From: [Actinomadura] parvosata subsp. kistnae | Lineage (GTDB): Bacteria; Actinomycetota; Actinomycetes; Streptosporangiales; Streptosporangiaceae | Assembly: GCF_900323885.1 (NCBI RefSeq) | Contig: NZ_OOHJ01000006.1 | Span: forward strand, 310,001-374,000 | Length of the DNA: 64,000 nucleotides | Reading direction: 5' to 3' | Part shown: piece after piece, positions 26,684-34,471 of the stretch | Layout of the letters: every line of letters begins with the position of its first letter | How positions within the stretch are numbered: the stretch's first letter is position 1 | Notes under the pieces: generated by a model | Told to the model about the DNA's origin: nothing | Database searches by the model: none | Seen by the model: only the letters and a program-made list of their open reading frames with translations | Made by a program: the position numbers and the translations under genes

Positions 26684-27526
26684 ATGACCCGCGAACCGCC
26701 CCCACCCGACAGCGTCGCCGCCATCTACAACTACGGGCTCGGGGGGAAAGACAACAGGCAGCTCGACCGGGACATCTTCGACAGGCTCACGGAGATCGAT
26801 CCGGGGCTACCCGAGTCGGTGCTCGCCCAGCGCGAAGCCGTGCACCGCGGCGCCCGCCTGGTGGCCGAGCTCGGCGTCCGCCAGTTCATCGACCTGGGCA
26901 GCGGCCTGCCGGCCGCGGACGGCAGGAACATCTACGACACCGCGGCGGAGGTCCACCCGGAAGATGCCCGCGTCGCCTACGTGGACGTGGCAGCGGTGCC
27001 CGCCGCACACGGGCGCGCGATGCTGGGCCGGATCCCGCCCACGCTCATGGTGCAGGCCGACGTCCGCGAATGCCGCAAGGTGCTCAAGGAGGCGTTCGAG
27101 CTGCTCGACCCGGACGAGCCCACGGGCGTGATCGCCACCGCGCTGGTGCATTTCTGGCGGTCCCAGCCGCATGCGATCTGGGTGCTGCGCTCCTACCTGC
27201 GGGCGTTCCGCGCCGGCGGCTACCTGATCTTCTCGCACGGCCTGGCCGACATGGACCCGGACGTGCGCGAGGCCATGGTGAAGGAGTACAGCCACAGCGG
27301 CGCCAACATGTACCCGCGCACCAGGGACGACATCGCCAGCTTCCTGGACGGGCTGGTCCTGCTCCGGCCCGGTCTGATCGAGGCGTCCACGTGGCGGCCC
27401 GAACCCGACGTACCGGCGCGCCTGGTCGGGGAGGCGAAGTTCTTGTTCGCCGTGGCCGGGTTCGGCCCGTACGGACGCACGTGTCCCGCCGACCAGCAGC
27501 ACGTCCCCGCAGGGAGGCTGGCATGA
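26684..27526 (+). CDS. PF04672-family SAM-dependent methyltransferase
   Basis: A 280-aa protein of the Methyltransf_19 family: SVAAIYNYGLGGKDN is the N-terminal D/Y.GGK.N signature, VRQFIDLGSGLPAADG the SAM-binding glycine loop, ARVAYVDVAAVPAAHGRAML the acidic strand-2 residue and neighbouring block, and VIATALVHFW the strand-4 motif. Substrates in this actinomycete-specific family are mostly unknown. GAGGT precedes the ATG by 3-4 nt. Its stop overlaps the next gene (ATGA). A paralogue occupies the same place in the second locus (55583). Confidence 0.85.
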   Translation: MTREPPPPDSVAAIYNYGLGGKDNRQLDRDIFDRLTEIDPGLPESVLAQREAVHRGARLVAELGVRQFIDLGSGLPAADGRNIYDTAAEVHPEDARVAYVDVAAVPAAHGRAMLGRIPPTLMVQADVRECRKVLKEAFELLDPDEPTGVIATALVHFWRSQPHAIWVLRSYLRAFRAGGYLIFSHGLADMDPDVREAMVKEYSHSGANMYPRTRDDIASFLDGLVLLRPGLIEASTWRPEPDVPARLVGEAKFLFAVAGFGPYGRTCPADQQHVPAGRLA

Positions 27527-27837
27527 GCGCCGCGATCTTCGCCGCTTTCGACATGGAGATCGACGACGGCACCGGCAGGATACTGGCGGCCGAGCTGGAG
27601 CACGAGTACGCGGGCATGGCGGTCGTGCTGTGGGAGGTCGCCGGCAGGCACTTCACCGCCTTCTGGCGTGGCCACGTCCCAGTCCCCGTCTACGTCAAGG
27701 CCAGAACCCCGCAGGAGCTGCGCGCGGCAGTCGCCGCCCGCTTGTACGACCTGCGGCTGGAGGCGGAGGCGGAGCGTCTGCCCCGCCTCCGTGGCGGCAG
27801 CTTCCCCGTGCCCCAGCCAGGCAGGGGCATGGGATGA
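27523..27837 (+). CDS. 104-aa protein coupled to the methyltransferase
   Basis: An alpha/beta protein starting within the methyltransferase stop. LAAELEHEYAGMAVVLWEVAGRHFTAFWRG is seen around residues 21-50, followed by a strand PVPVYVKA and a helix TPQELRAAVAARLYDLRLEAE. The same order (Leu-rich helix, YPGW/YAGM turn, two strands with a Trp, ...A..P..L) is seen in the 87-aa protein of the second locus (54544), so they may be homologues. No enzyme motif; a leader-binding or substrate-recognition role would fit but is inference. Confidence 0.65.
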   Translation: MSAAIFAAFDMEIDDGTGRILAAELEHEYAGMAVVLWEVAGRHFTAFWRGHVPVPVYVKARTPQELRAAVAARLYDLRLEAEAERLPRLRGGSFPVPQPGRGMG

Positions 27838-27845
27838 CCAGACGT

Positions 27846-28000
27846 GGCGTGGCCCACGGACGCAGCGCTCACCCCCCTCGCTTGCTGCGTCGGCCACGCC
27901 CGGGGCGGACGGCCCGGTGTCGATGTCCCCGCCGTCCACCACCCCACGGCGCAGGCCGGGCAGCCGACCCTGCCGCCCTGCATCGGCGTCCGGCCTGCGC
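27846..28000 (+). repeat. Operon-internal hairpin array A0
   Basis: Three consecutive perfect hairpins fill the gap between the 104-aa gene and the first tiny ORF. The first is compound: GGCGTGGCC (27846-27854) pairs with 27892-27900 and GACGCAGC (27859-27866) with 27884-27891. The second pairs 27907-27913 with 27931-27937. The third pairs GCGCAGGCCGG (27949-27959) with 27990-28000. The next start codon lies 32 nt beyond the last stem, behind a GGAGGTG ribosome binding site. Two overlapping frames here are open but the symmetrical sequence explains that. Confidence 0.7.
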
Positions 28001-28032
28001 CCCGCAACCGCATCCCACCCGGAGGTGTTGCC

Positions 28033-28128
28033 ATGCCCGATGAACTGATGCAGCGCTCAACCGCCCGCCCCGCCTGGCCTCCACCCCGTGGGCGGCCGTC
28101 CGCGAACCGCACCAGGACGGCCACATGA
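28033..28128 (+). CDS. 31-aa ORF, candidate precursor peptide 1
   Basis: The ATG has one of the best ribosome binding sites in the window (GGAGGTG, 6 nt spacer). The peptide begins MPDELMQRSTARPAWPPPRG and ends in a basic, Thr-rich tail; it holds one Trp and a triple proline. Its TGA overlaps the ATG of the next small ORF, which itself overlaps the radical SAM gene, so all three would be coupled. A short leader-like acidic start followed by a Trp/Pro core suits a peptide substrate for the radical SAM enzyme, but nothing proves it is translated. Confidence 0.5.
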   Translation: MPDELMQRSTARPAWPPPRGRPSANRTRTAT

Positions 28129-28283
28129 ACTACATCTTCCTGTCCCTCTTCGACTGCCTCTTCCCCTACCCCAGGCAGCGAAGACGCGCCATCCGGGACA
28201 CGACGCCCACCCCCCTCCGAACCGATCCCACGACCGGAGCACGAGATGGCCTCTCTGAAACCCTCACCCCCGCCTGCGCCTGA
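28125..28283 (+). CDS. 52-aa ORF, candidate precursor peptide 2
   Basis: Starts inside the stop of the previous ORF (ATGA), with AGGA 9 nt upstream, and overlaps the first 38 nt of the radical SAM gene. It opens with an aromatic and hydrophobic stretch (MNYIFLSLFDCLFPYP), continues with a basic run (RQRRRAI) and ends ETLTPACA with a penultimate Cys. Cys11, two Tyr and four Phe are plausible modification sites. Alternatively it is a leader peptide that couples translation into the radical SAM gene. Confidence 0.4.
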   Translation: MNYIFLSLFDCLFPYPRQRRRAIRDTTPTPLRTDPTTGARDGLSETLTPACA

Positions 28284-29136
28284 CTCCTACCGCCTCTTGT
28301 GGCTCGAACTCACCGGCTTCTGCCAGCTCCAATGCCCTCACTGCTACGCCAAATCGGGGCCGAAGGGGTCACACGGCGCCATGGAGCTCACCGACTGGCT
28401 CGCCGTCATCGCCCAGGCCGCCAAGATCGGCGTCCGGATGGTGCAGTTCATCGGTGGCGAGCCCACCCTGCACCCGCACTTCACCAACCTCACCCTCCAG
28501 GCGCTCAACGCCGGCCTTCAGGTCGAGGTCTACAGCAACCTGGCCTACATCCCGGACAAGACCTGGAAGGTGCTCTGCCACCCGGGCGTGCAGCTTGCCA
28601 CGAGCTTCTACAGCGACGACCCGGCCCAGCACACGCTCATCACCGGCGGCAGGGCGACCTGGCACCACACCGTCCGCAACATCGAGCAGGCCCTGGCCTA
28701 CGACATCCCGCTGCGCGCCGGCATGGTCCGCGTCCTGGAAGACCAGCGGCTGGACGAGGGCCGCCAGTTCCTGCTCGGCCTCGGCGTCAAGACGATCCGC
28801 GCGGACTCGATGCGGATGCTCGGCCGGCCCGCCGGCGACAGCACGCCCGACATCACGCAGTTGTGCGGGAACTGCGGCAAGCGGAGCGCCGCGGTGCTCC
28901 CCAATGGCAACGTGGTCCCATGCCCGCTGGCGCGGTGGATGCACGGCCTCGACGTCCGTGCCGCCGGCCTGCCGGCCGCGTTGGAGGCGATGCGCCCCCA
29001 CCGCGAACTCATCGCCGCCACCATCGCGCCCATCACCATGTGCGGCCCGGACAACGACGGCCAGTGCGGGCCGTGCGAGCCGTCCTGCACCCCCGGCTGC
29101 GACCCGGGCGTGGGCGACGGCAACGGCGACGGCTGA
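28246..29136 (+). CDS. Radical SAM protein with SPASM-like cysteine-rich C-terminus
   Basis: A 296-aa enzyme. Cys26-x3-Cys30-x2-Cys33 (GFCQLQCPHCYAK) binds the radical SAM 4Fe-4S cluster; FIGGEPTLHPHF (GGEP at 70-73) is the SAM-methionine-carboxylate site. The C-terminus adds LCGNCGKRSAAVLPNGNVVP with CPLARWM, then CGPDNDGQCGPCEPSCTPGC, about nine cysteines, as in SPASM/twitch proteins that hold auxiliary clusters and modify ribosomal peptides. GGAG lies 8 nt before the ATG. It is flanked by two tiny ORFs and a PCMT-type methyltransferase, the usual partners of peptide maturases. Confidence 0.85.
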   Translation: MASLKPSPPPAPDSYRLLWLELTGFCQLQCPHCYAKSGPKGSHGAMELTDWLAVIAQAAKIGVRMVQFIGGEPTLHPHFTNLTLQALNAGLQVEVYSNLAYIPDKTWKVLCHPGVQLATSFYSDDPAQHTLITGGRATWHHTVRNIEQALAYDIPLRAGMVRVLEDQRLDEGRQFLLGLGVKTIRADSMRMLGRPAGDSTPDITQLCGNCGKRSAAVLPNGNVVPCPLARWMHGLDVRAAGLPAALEAMRPHRELIAATIAPITMCGPDNDGQCGPCEPSCTPGCDPGVGDGNGDG

Positions 29137-29162
29137 CAGCGGAACCGACCGAGGGGAGCAGC

Positions 29163-30374
29163 ATGAACTGGCAAGACGTGAAGATCGACTACCACGTCAC
29201 CGAGCTGTCGGCCTACCTGGCGAGGCAAGGAGTCATCAGGGAAAACGACTGGAACAGCCGCGCCTGGCGGACCGGCCTGCGTCACGTGCGCCGCCACAAG
29301 TTCGTGCCCGACCAGGCGTACGCGAACGCGATCCAGCCGGGCGAAGCGTCCAGGCCGATCGACCTCAAAGCCAACCCCGCAGACTGGTGGCGGGCCGTCT
29401 ACACCGACTGCGCCATCATCACCCAGCGGGAGGACGGCCTGTCCCCGGTCAGCGACCCGATCGGCGACCCCACCTGCTCGCTGTCGGCGCCCAGCATCGC
29501 CATGACCTTCCTGGGCGAGCTCGACGTGCAGGACCACCACCGTGTCCTGGACATCGGCACCGGCACCGGATGGACCGCCGCCATGCTGGCCTGGCGGCTC
29601 CGCAACGAGCAGGTGGTCACCGTCGAGGTGGACGAGACGCTGGCCAACGTCGCGGCGGCGAACCTAACCCAGGCGCACTTCTCACCCGAGTTGCTCGTCG
29701 GCGACGGCGCCGCTGGAGCGCCAGGGTTCGGCCCCTTCGACCGGATCCACGTCACCTGCGGGGTCCGGGACATCCCGTACGCGTGGATCGAGCAGACCCG
29801 GCCCGGCGGCATCATCGTCATGCCGTACATGCCGGCCCCGACCGCGTTGCAGGGCGGGCAGCGGCTGCTGCTGACCGTGCTGGAGGACGGGACCGCCCGC
29901 GGCCGTTTCACCGGCCGCGCCAGCTACATGATGATGCGCTCCCAGCAGCGCCCGCCGACGCCCACGCAGGTGCTGGAGGAAGGCCGCCACAGCACCACCG
30001 ACTTCCACCCGCGCAACCTGCACGATCTGACCGGGCCCCGCTACGAGGGCGCCCTGCTCATGCTGGCCTCCGCGATGCCCACCGTCATGATGGAAACGCA
30101 GCAGGTGCGCCGCGACGACGACACCTGGGGGTACGCGGTGCGGCTCTACGACCTGGAGGGCCCCTCGTGGGCGCTGTGCGAGAGCACCCCCACCCAGACC
30201 GAAGCGGACGTCGTCCAGTTCGGAGACCGGAACCTGTGGGAGGAGCTGGAGACCGTCTACTTCTCGTGGGTACGGCACGGCCAGCCCGGCAGGGACCGGT
30301 TCGGGATGATGGTCACCCCGGACAGCCAGTACGTGTGGCTCGACACCCCGACCGCCGCTCTCCTGCGGATCTGA
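29163..30374 (+). CDS. PCMT-type methyltransferase of the radical SAM operon
   Basis: A 403-aa protein. After a 120-residue N-terminal part (WRTGLRHVRRHKFVPDQAY, the R...F.P block of protein-isoaspartate methyltransferases, then SLSAPSIAMTFLGEL), the SAM site HRVLDIGTGTGWTAAML is at about residues 125-141, with a further FDRIHVTCGVRDIPYAW motif IV/post-IV. The extra 170-residue C-terminal domain is like that of LanS-type or FxLD-system enzymes, which methylate Asp in lanthipeptides to give succinimide or isoaspartate. GGGGAG precedes the ATG. A related enzyme is encoded at 48443. Confidence 0.8.
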   Translation: MNWQDVKIDYHVTELSAYLARQGVIRENDWNSRAWRTGLRHVRRHKFVPDQAYANAIQPGEASRPIDLKANPADWWRAVYTDCAIITQREDGLSPVSDPIGDPTCSLSAPSIAMTFLGELDVQDHHRVLDIGTGTGWTAAMLAWRLRNEQVVTVEVDETLANVAAANLTQAHFSPELLVGDGAAGAPGFGPFDRIHVTCGVRDIPYAWIEQTRPGGIIVMPYMPAPTALQGGQRLLLTVLEDGTARGRFTGRASYMMMRSQQRPPTPTQVLEEGRHSTTDFHPRNLHDLTGPRYEGALLMLASAMPTVMMETQQVRRDDDTWGYAVRLYDLEGPSWALCESTPTQTEADVVQFGDRNLWEELETVYFSWVRHGQPGRDRFGMMVTPDSQYVWLDTPTAALLRI

Positions 30375-30378
30375 CTCT

Positions 30379-30531
30379 GCGCGGCCGGTGAGGTGGCAGC
30401 CATCGGCCGCGCCTCCGCTGTGGGCCCTTCCCCCGTGAGGGCTCGCAGCGCCCCCGGCCCCCGGCTCAGGCCGCCGGTCCGGGGCGGCCGGCCGTGGGAC
30501 TGGTCCGGTTCCAGCCGTCCCACGGCCGGCC
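30379..30531 (+). repeat. Hairpin array A, downstream of the PCMT-type gene
   Basis: Four back-to-back hairpins start 5 nt after the stop codon: GCGCGGCCG 30379-30387 with 30404-30412; 30417-30428 with 30438-30449 (12 pairs, two of them G-U, which favours an RNA fold); a bulged stem 30450-30485; and a perfect 15-bp stem GGCCGGCCGTGGGAC 30486-30500 with 30517-30531. The last stem contains GCCGTGGGAC, shared with arrays B and C of the second locus. No U-run follows, so it is not a classical terminator. The next ATG is 36 nt downstream. Confidence 0.7.
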
Positions 30532-30567
30532 CAGCATGGCATGCGGCCCGATCAGCAAGGACCTGCA

Positions 30568-30783
30568 ATGATTCCCCCTCCCGCTCCTGACGGCGGCTTC
30601 TACGGTTCGTCCGGTACGGCGAACGCTGAGCTGCGCCCCTGCTGGAAGCGGTTGGGCGCAGGATCGCGCCGGTATTGGGATGTGGCCGTCACGCTCGCAT
30701 GCGCATGCGTCAGGCCGCTCACCCGCCCCGGGCGAGGCCGGATCGCACCTGATCACGCACAGTGTCAGGTCCAGCAGAATTGA
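30568..30783 (+). CDS. 71-aa ORF between hairpin array and membrane protease-like gene
   Basis: Supported by AAGGA 6 nt before the ATG and by its position 36 nt after the last hairpin. It starts MIPPPAPDGGFYGSSGTANA, has LRPCWKRLGAGSRRYW in the middle and a Cys-Ala-Cys pair (LACACVRPL) followed by a polar tail. Codon use is ordinary. It could be a further small substrate of the operon; it ends 10 nt before the membrane-protein gene. Confidence 0.4.
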   Translation: MIPPPAPDGGFYGSSGTANAELRPCWKRLGAGSRRYWDVAVTLACACVRPLTRPGRGRIAPDHAQCQVQQN

Positions 30784-30793
30784 AAGGAGTTCC

Positions 30794-31756
30794 ATGCGTG
30801 ATCCACGCTTACCGGCCAGCCGATCGGTGCCGGGCGCGTTGACGGCGGCGGTGGTGATCTTCGTCGCGCTGGCTTATCCCGCGCCGCTGATCACCTGGTG
30901 GAACGCCGCCGGTTTCACGGTGCCAGCGATCAGCGCCGCGCTGACGCTGTATTACGTCATACAGGTCTGCATCCTGGCCCTGTTTCTCGTGGGCCGGTGC
31001 CTGCCGCGTTCGGCGTTCCTGGTCAAGGCCGCCATCATGGCGGCCAGTGTGGCCGTCACCCTCGCGGCCATCAGCGCCCCGAGCCTGCTCACCTACGGCT
31101 CGTTCTACGCGGCCAGCACGGTGATGTGCCTGCTCCTGGCCGTGCAGCAGCTCGGCCGGGCGCCGCTGTGGCCGCCCCGCGCCCGGGACGTGCCGCTGAC
31201 GCTGGCGTCTTTCCCGCTCATCCTGCTCAGCGTCCTGACGGTATCGGCGCTCGCGACCGTGCTGGGTATCCCCCTGACCGGCGAGCCGAGCGCGCACTCC
31301 TCGGCCACCGGCCTGCTGGGCACGGTCGCACACATCGACACCGGCGCCGAATGGCTGATCCGCTCCGCGTGGACCGGCGTCGGCGAGGAGACCGGAGCTG
31401 CCCTGCTGGTGACCGGCCTGACCCGCCGCGGCGTCCGGCTCCCCGCGGTGTGCCTGATGGCCGCCGCGGTGCGCGTCACCTATCACGCCCAGTTCTCGCT
31501 GGCCGCCGTAGGGCTCGGCATCCTGGCCGTGGGCATGGTGCTCCTCTGGCGCCGCTATGAACGGCTGCTGCCCCTGATCGCCGCGCACACGCTGTGGGAC
31601 GCGCTCGCGCAGGAACACCCGCAGTCCCTGCTGGCCGCATCCGGCGCCGGCCTGGCGATCGTGATAGGGGCGTGCGGCCGGCTAGCCGTCCGGCGGCTGC
31701 GGCGCAAACACGGCAGGCCCGACCCCGCCGCGGCGCCGGGCACGGTGACGCCATGA
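30794..31756 (+). CDS. CPBP-like intramembrane protease/immunity-type membrane protein
   Basis: 320 aa, about eight transmembrane helices. GVGEETGAALL, RVTYHAQFSL and AAHTLWDAL reproduce the three motif positions of CPBP (Abi/Rce1-like) proteins: Glu-Glu, a membrane His and H-x3-D. The Arg of EExxxR is absent, so activity is uncertain. AAAGGAG lies 4 nt before the ATG. CPBP proteins often process or give immunity to bacteriocin-like peptides, which suits a position at the end of a peptide-modification operon. A longer in-frame start upstream lacks a ribosome binding site. Confidence 0.65.
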   Translation: MRDPRLPASRSVPGALTAAVVIFVALAYPAPLITWWNAAGFTVPAISAALTLYYVIQVCILALFLVGRCLPRSAFLVKAAIMAASVAVTLAAISAPSLLTYGSFYAASTVMCLLLAVQQLGRAPLWPPRARDVPLTLASFPLILLSVLTVSALATVLGIPLTGEPSAHSSATGLLGTVAHIDTGAEWLIRSAWTGVGEETGAALLVTGLTRRGVRLPAVCLMAAAVRVTYHAQFSLAAVGLGILAVGMVLLWRRYERLLPLIAAHTLWDALAQEHPQSLLAASGAGLAIVIGACGRLAVRRLRRKHGRPDPAAAPGTVTP

Positions 31757-31965
31757 TCCGGCCTGGCAGCGACCGCATCGTCCGCGTCGCCTTCGCGCTG
31801 CTGGCTCTGGTGTGGTGGTGCCCGATCCGGCCCCCCGACGACCGCCTGACCCCCACGCTCCTGAGCAGGCGACTGATGCGCGCAGCCGCATCCACCCTCA
31901 TCATGTTCCTGCTCCGCACCGCCTTGATGGAGACGGAGCGGCCACCAGCCCAGCCGGCGGCGTAG
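31753..31965 (+). CDS. 70-aa protein coupled to the CPBP-like gene
   Basis: ATGA overlap with the preceding gene. The product has a hydrophobic N-terminal segment (IVRVAFALLALVWWC) and a second semi-hydrophobic helix (RAAASTLIMFLLRTALM), so it is probably a small membrane protein. No family recognised. Confidence 0.45.
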   Translation: MIRPGSDRIVRVAFALLALVWWCPIRPPDDRLTPTLLSRRLMRAAASTLIMFLLRTALMETERPPAQPAA

Positions 31966-32567
31966 AAACGGGTGGCGTCTCACGGCCTCGCCGGCCACGT
32001 ACTCGATCATGGTGGGGCAACCGTTCAAAGCGGCGCAGCGACCACGGTGCGGCACCAACCTCAGCGGTGCCGCTGCCACGCCCGGTGCCGGACGGCCACT
32101 GCCGTCCTGCACCGCTAAGGGCACAGGCCGGGATATCTCCTGACCTGCGCCCTTTCGCGTTGTTGGCCACCCCGCCACCGTCGCCGGCAGAAGCTGCGGT
32201 TCGAGCCAAGTGGCAGGCTTGCCGCATCTAGAGTCCGGAGGCTTGGGGTACCTGCGGCTGATTGAGCGCGCCGCCGCCCACGATCGAGTCGCCGTCCAGC
32301 ACCGAGCAGAAAGTGATATCGGGCGTACACAGCGCGTCGAGGCCGAGGGGCGTGCTTGCTCTCCAGTGGCGTGCTGAACCTCTTCTGCTGGACGCGCTCA
32401 TCGAAGGACTCGACGGTCTGCGTCCCAGACAGGTCCAATCCATGACGATCTTCGTCTCGTTCCTTCGGCTGCGACTTGCGATGGCTGGACGCCAGGTAAG
32501 CCTATGGCCGCTAGCGACCGTCCCCACTGGTCCGGCTGGCCGGGACAGGACGGAGAATTGCGCTGGA
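31966..32567. other. Gene-poor gap with a possible degraded minus-strand ORF
   Basis: No confident gene in 600 nt. On the minus strand MDLSGTQTVESFDERVQQKR (from about 32443) and, after a frame change, LGLDALCTPDITFCSVLDGD to a stop at 32228 read like the two halves of a decayed small gene. There is no ribosome binding site and no recognised family. Confidence 0.3.
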
Positions 32568-33761
32568 TCAGTTGGGCGGGGGTGTGTTGGTCCACTCGGC
32601 GACTTCGAAGGCCTGGTAGGAGGCCAGATCGCCGGGGCGGCTGAAACGGTCGGGCATGTTCTTGGCCTCCAGGACCCTGGGCCTGCCGTCGTCCCCTGAG
32701 CCGATCTCGCGCCTGCCGCGTGGCGGGCTGGCTACCCGGTCGACGATAGCCAGCAGAATGCCGGTGTCCGGGTTGACGATCAACTGGCGGTGGTACTTGC
32801 CGAGCTGCTGGGGGGCGGTGAACAAGCCGAGCGGGACGGTGGTCTCCAGCGGCAGGGAGATCACGGATCCGGTGCGGCCCAGCGGATCGGTTGCGCGTCC
32901 GGCGGCCTGGACGCCGGGCTGCGCGGCGAGCACCCGCCATGCCGCCGCGCGGACGGCGGGCGGCGCCGGCGCTTTGGAAAGCAGGATGGTGACGACGTCG
33001 CTCAGCGCGCGGACACGTTCTTGCCCGCGCAACGCGCGGATCGGCTCGACTTCGGCCTTCGACGAGTAGGCGCGCCAGTTGCCCTCAAGTCCCAGGAGGA
33101 CGTTCTCCAGCGCCTTCGGGTCCGTAGGCAGGTCTGCGATTTGCGTCGAGGTCAGGCCGTGGAAGCTGTCACCGGTCGGCATCCACCAGCCCTGCGCGCT
33201 TTGGTTCCGTGCCGACATGTCGAGTTTAAGTACTCGCCCGAGTCCGATCGGGTCCGGGATGGGCACCCACTCCGGGGATCCCGCCGCCTGCCATTTCTTT
33301 CGGTCCTGTGCGGTGAGCGGAACGTCGGCGAAATCGACGAACATCTGCACACCCATGCCGTTTCGGTCTGTGTACGCCTCGTTCCCCTGGCGTGAATCGA
33401 CCTTGTAGTGGTTGGCCACTGTCGGCCCGACTGCATTGATCTCGCCCATGATGGTCTTGGTGTGCCAATACTTGCCGAACGGCGCCTTCTCCGCGTTCGT
33501 GGCAGCCACCAGCAGGACATTGCCCTGCGGAACCACGGCGGTGGAACGTCCACTGACCACGTCCGACTGGACGTAGACGACGAGGGCCCCAGCAGCGAGC
33601 GTTGCCGCCGCGAACATCAGCGGAATCTTGAAGCCGCGGCGCGACGGCGGCAGAGCGGTCTTGGCGGCCGCCTGCCAGTCGATGCGCTGCGCGAGCCGCT
33701 CCGGGTGCTCCTCCTGAGCCAGGACCGTACGCATGCGACGCAGGGCGTCGAGTTCATTCAT
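32568..33761 (-). CDS. CU044_5270-family membrane-anchored protein
   Basis: A 397-aa protein: a short cytoplasmic part (MNELDALRRMRTVLAQEEHP), one transmembrane helix near residues 45-65 (FKIPLMFAAATLAAGALVVY) and an extracellular domain with the family's YWHTKTIMGEINAVGP, VRAAAWRVLAAQPGVQAAGR and LGKYHRQLIVNPDTGILLAI blocks. Such proteins follow an ECF sigma factor in one operon and are thought to act as its anti-sigma factor or sensor. Its start overlaps the sigma gene by 8 nt. Fragments of two further family members lie at 22139 and 34472. Confidence 0.8.
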   Translation of the reverse strand: MNELDALRRMRTVLAQEEHPERLAQRIDWQAAAKTALPPSRRGFKIPLMFAAATLAAGALVVYVQSDVVSGRSTAVVPQGNVLLVAATNAEKAPFGKYWHTKTIMGEINAVGPTVANHYKVDSRQGNEAYTDRNGMGVQMFVDFADVPLTAQDRKKWQAAGSPEWVPIPDPIGLGRVLKLDMSARNQSAQGWWMPTGDSFHGLTSTQIADLPTDPKALENVLLGLEGNWRAYSSKAEVEPIRALRGQERVRALSDVVTILLSKAPAPPAVRAAAWRVLAAQPGVQAAGRATDPLGRTGSVISLPLETTVPLGLFTAPQQLGKYHRQLIVNPDTGILLAIVDRVASPPRGRREIGSGDDGRPRVLEAKNMPDRFSRPGDLASYQAFEVAEWTNTPPPN

Positions 33762-34338
33762 CGCTCATCTCCAGGGGAAGGGCCTTACGGAGCTTCTTGC
33801 GGGCTCGGTGGATCTTGGCCTTGACGGTGCCGAGCGGCAGGTCGAGCACCGTCGCGATCTCGGTGTACGACAGTTCGCCCCAGGCAAGCATCAGCACGGC
33901 GTTGCGCTCCTGCGTGCCCAGCGAGGCCAGCGCCCTGGCCAGTTGGGGACCGAGCACCGCAGCTTCCGCTCGGTCTCCGGCACGCTCGGCGACACCGTCC
34001 TCGGCGGGGTCGACACCGGTCCGGGCGAAGGCCCGGTACATGCGGGTCTCATGCCGGTGGTGCTTGGCAATCAGGTTGCTGGCGATGCCCCACAACCAGG
34101 CGGAGAAGTCGGCGCGTCCGTCGTACCTCTCCCGCTGTCGGAACGCGATCGCGAACGTCTCCGACACCAGATCGTCGGCGAGGACGGACCCGAGGCGGCG
34201 TCTGATGTAGGCATGCAGGCGAGAGGCGTGGCGGCTGAACAGCTCGCCGAACTTCTCAGGATCGCGTAAGGACGCGGCGACGATCTGCGCATCTTCCAGA
34301 TCGTCCAGGCCGTCCCCGGCATGACTCACCATCGCCAT
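33754..34338 (-). CDS. ECF RNA polymerase sigma factor
   Basis: 194 aa with region 2 (EKFGELFSRHASRLHAYIRR, DDLVSETFAIAFRQRERYDG, FSAWLWGIASNLIAKHHRHE) and region 4 (LGTQERNAVLMLAWGELSYT, EIATVLDLPLGTVKAKIHRA). It is followed by the CU044_5270-type protein, a known pairing in actinomycetes; the partner presumably holds it inactive until an envelope signal arrives. The ATG at the listed end lacks a strong ribosome binding site; the second Met (MVSHAG) is an alternative. Confidence 0.9.
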   Translation of the reverse strand: MAMVSHAGDGLDDLEDAQIVAASLRDPEKFGELFSRHASRLHAYIRRRLGSVLADDLVSETFAIAFRQRERYDGRADFSAWLWGIASNLIAKHHRHETRMYRAFARTGVDPAEDGVAERAGDRAEAAVLGPQLARALASLGTQERNAVLMLAWGELSYTEIATVLDLPLGTVKAKIHRARKKLRKALPLEMSDE

Positions 34339-34471
34339 GGGCGTCTATTCGGCAATGCAGGCTCCGTGACTCAGGGGTGCTGACACCACCTCTATCCCGA
34401 AGTCCGCCTACCGGTTGCGTCCAGGTTTCAGGCGCAGGTCGCGGGCCGGGTGCGCGGCGGCGTCAAGGTAG

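Noticed and set aside
27834..28043. 69-codon Arg/Pro-rich ORF overlapping the 104-aa stop (ATGA)
   Set aside because: The product is a shadow-like RP/HR-rich sequence, and the region is better explained as hairpin array A0.
27844..28128. 94-codon open frame between the 104-aa gene and the radical SAM gene
   Set aside because: Its first 60 codons coincide with three perfect hairpins, and a much better ribosome binding site lies before the internal ATG at 28033; only the last 31 codons were kept as a candidate.
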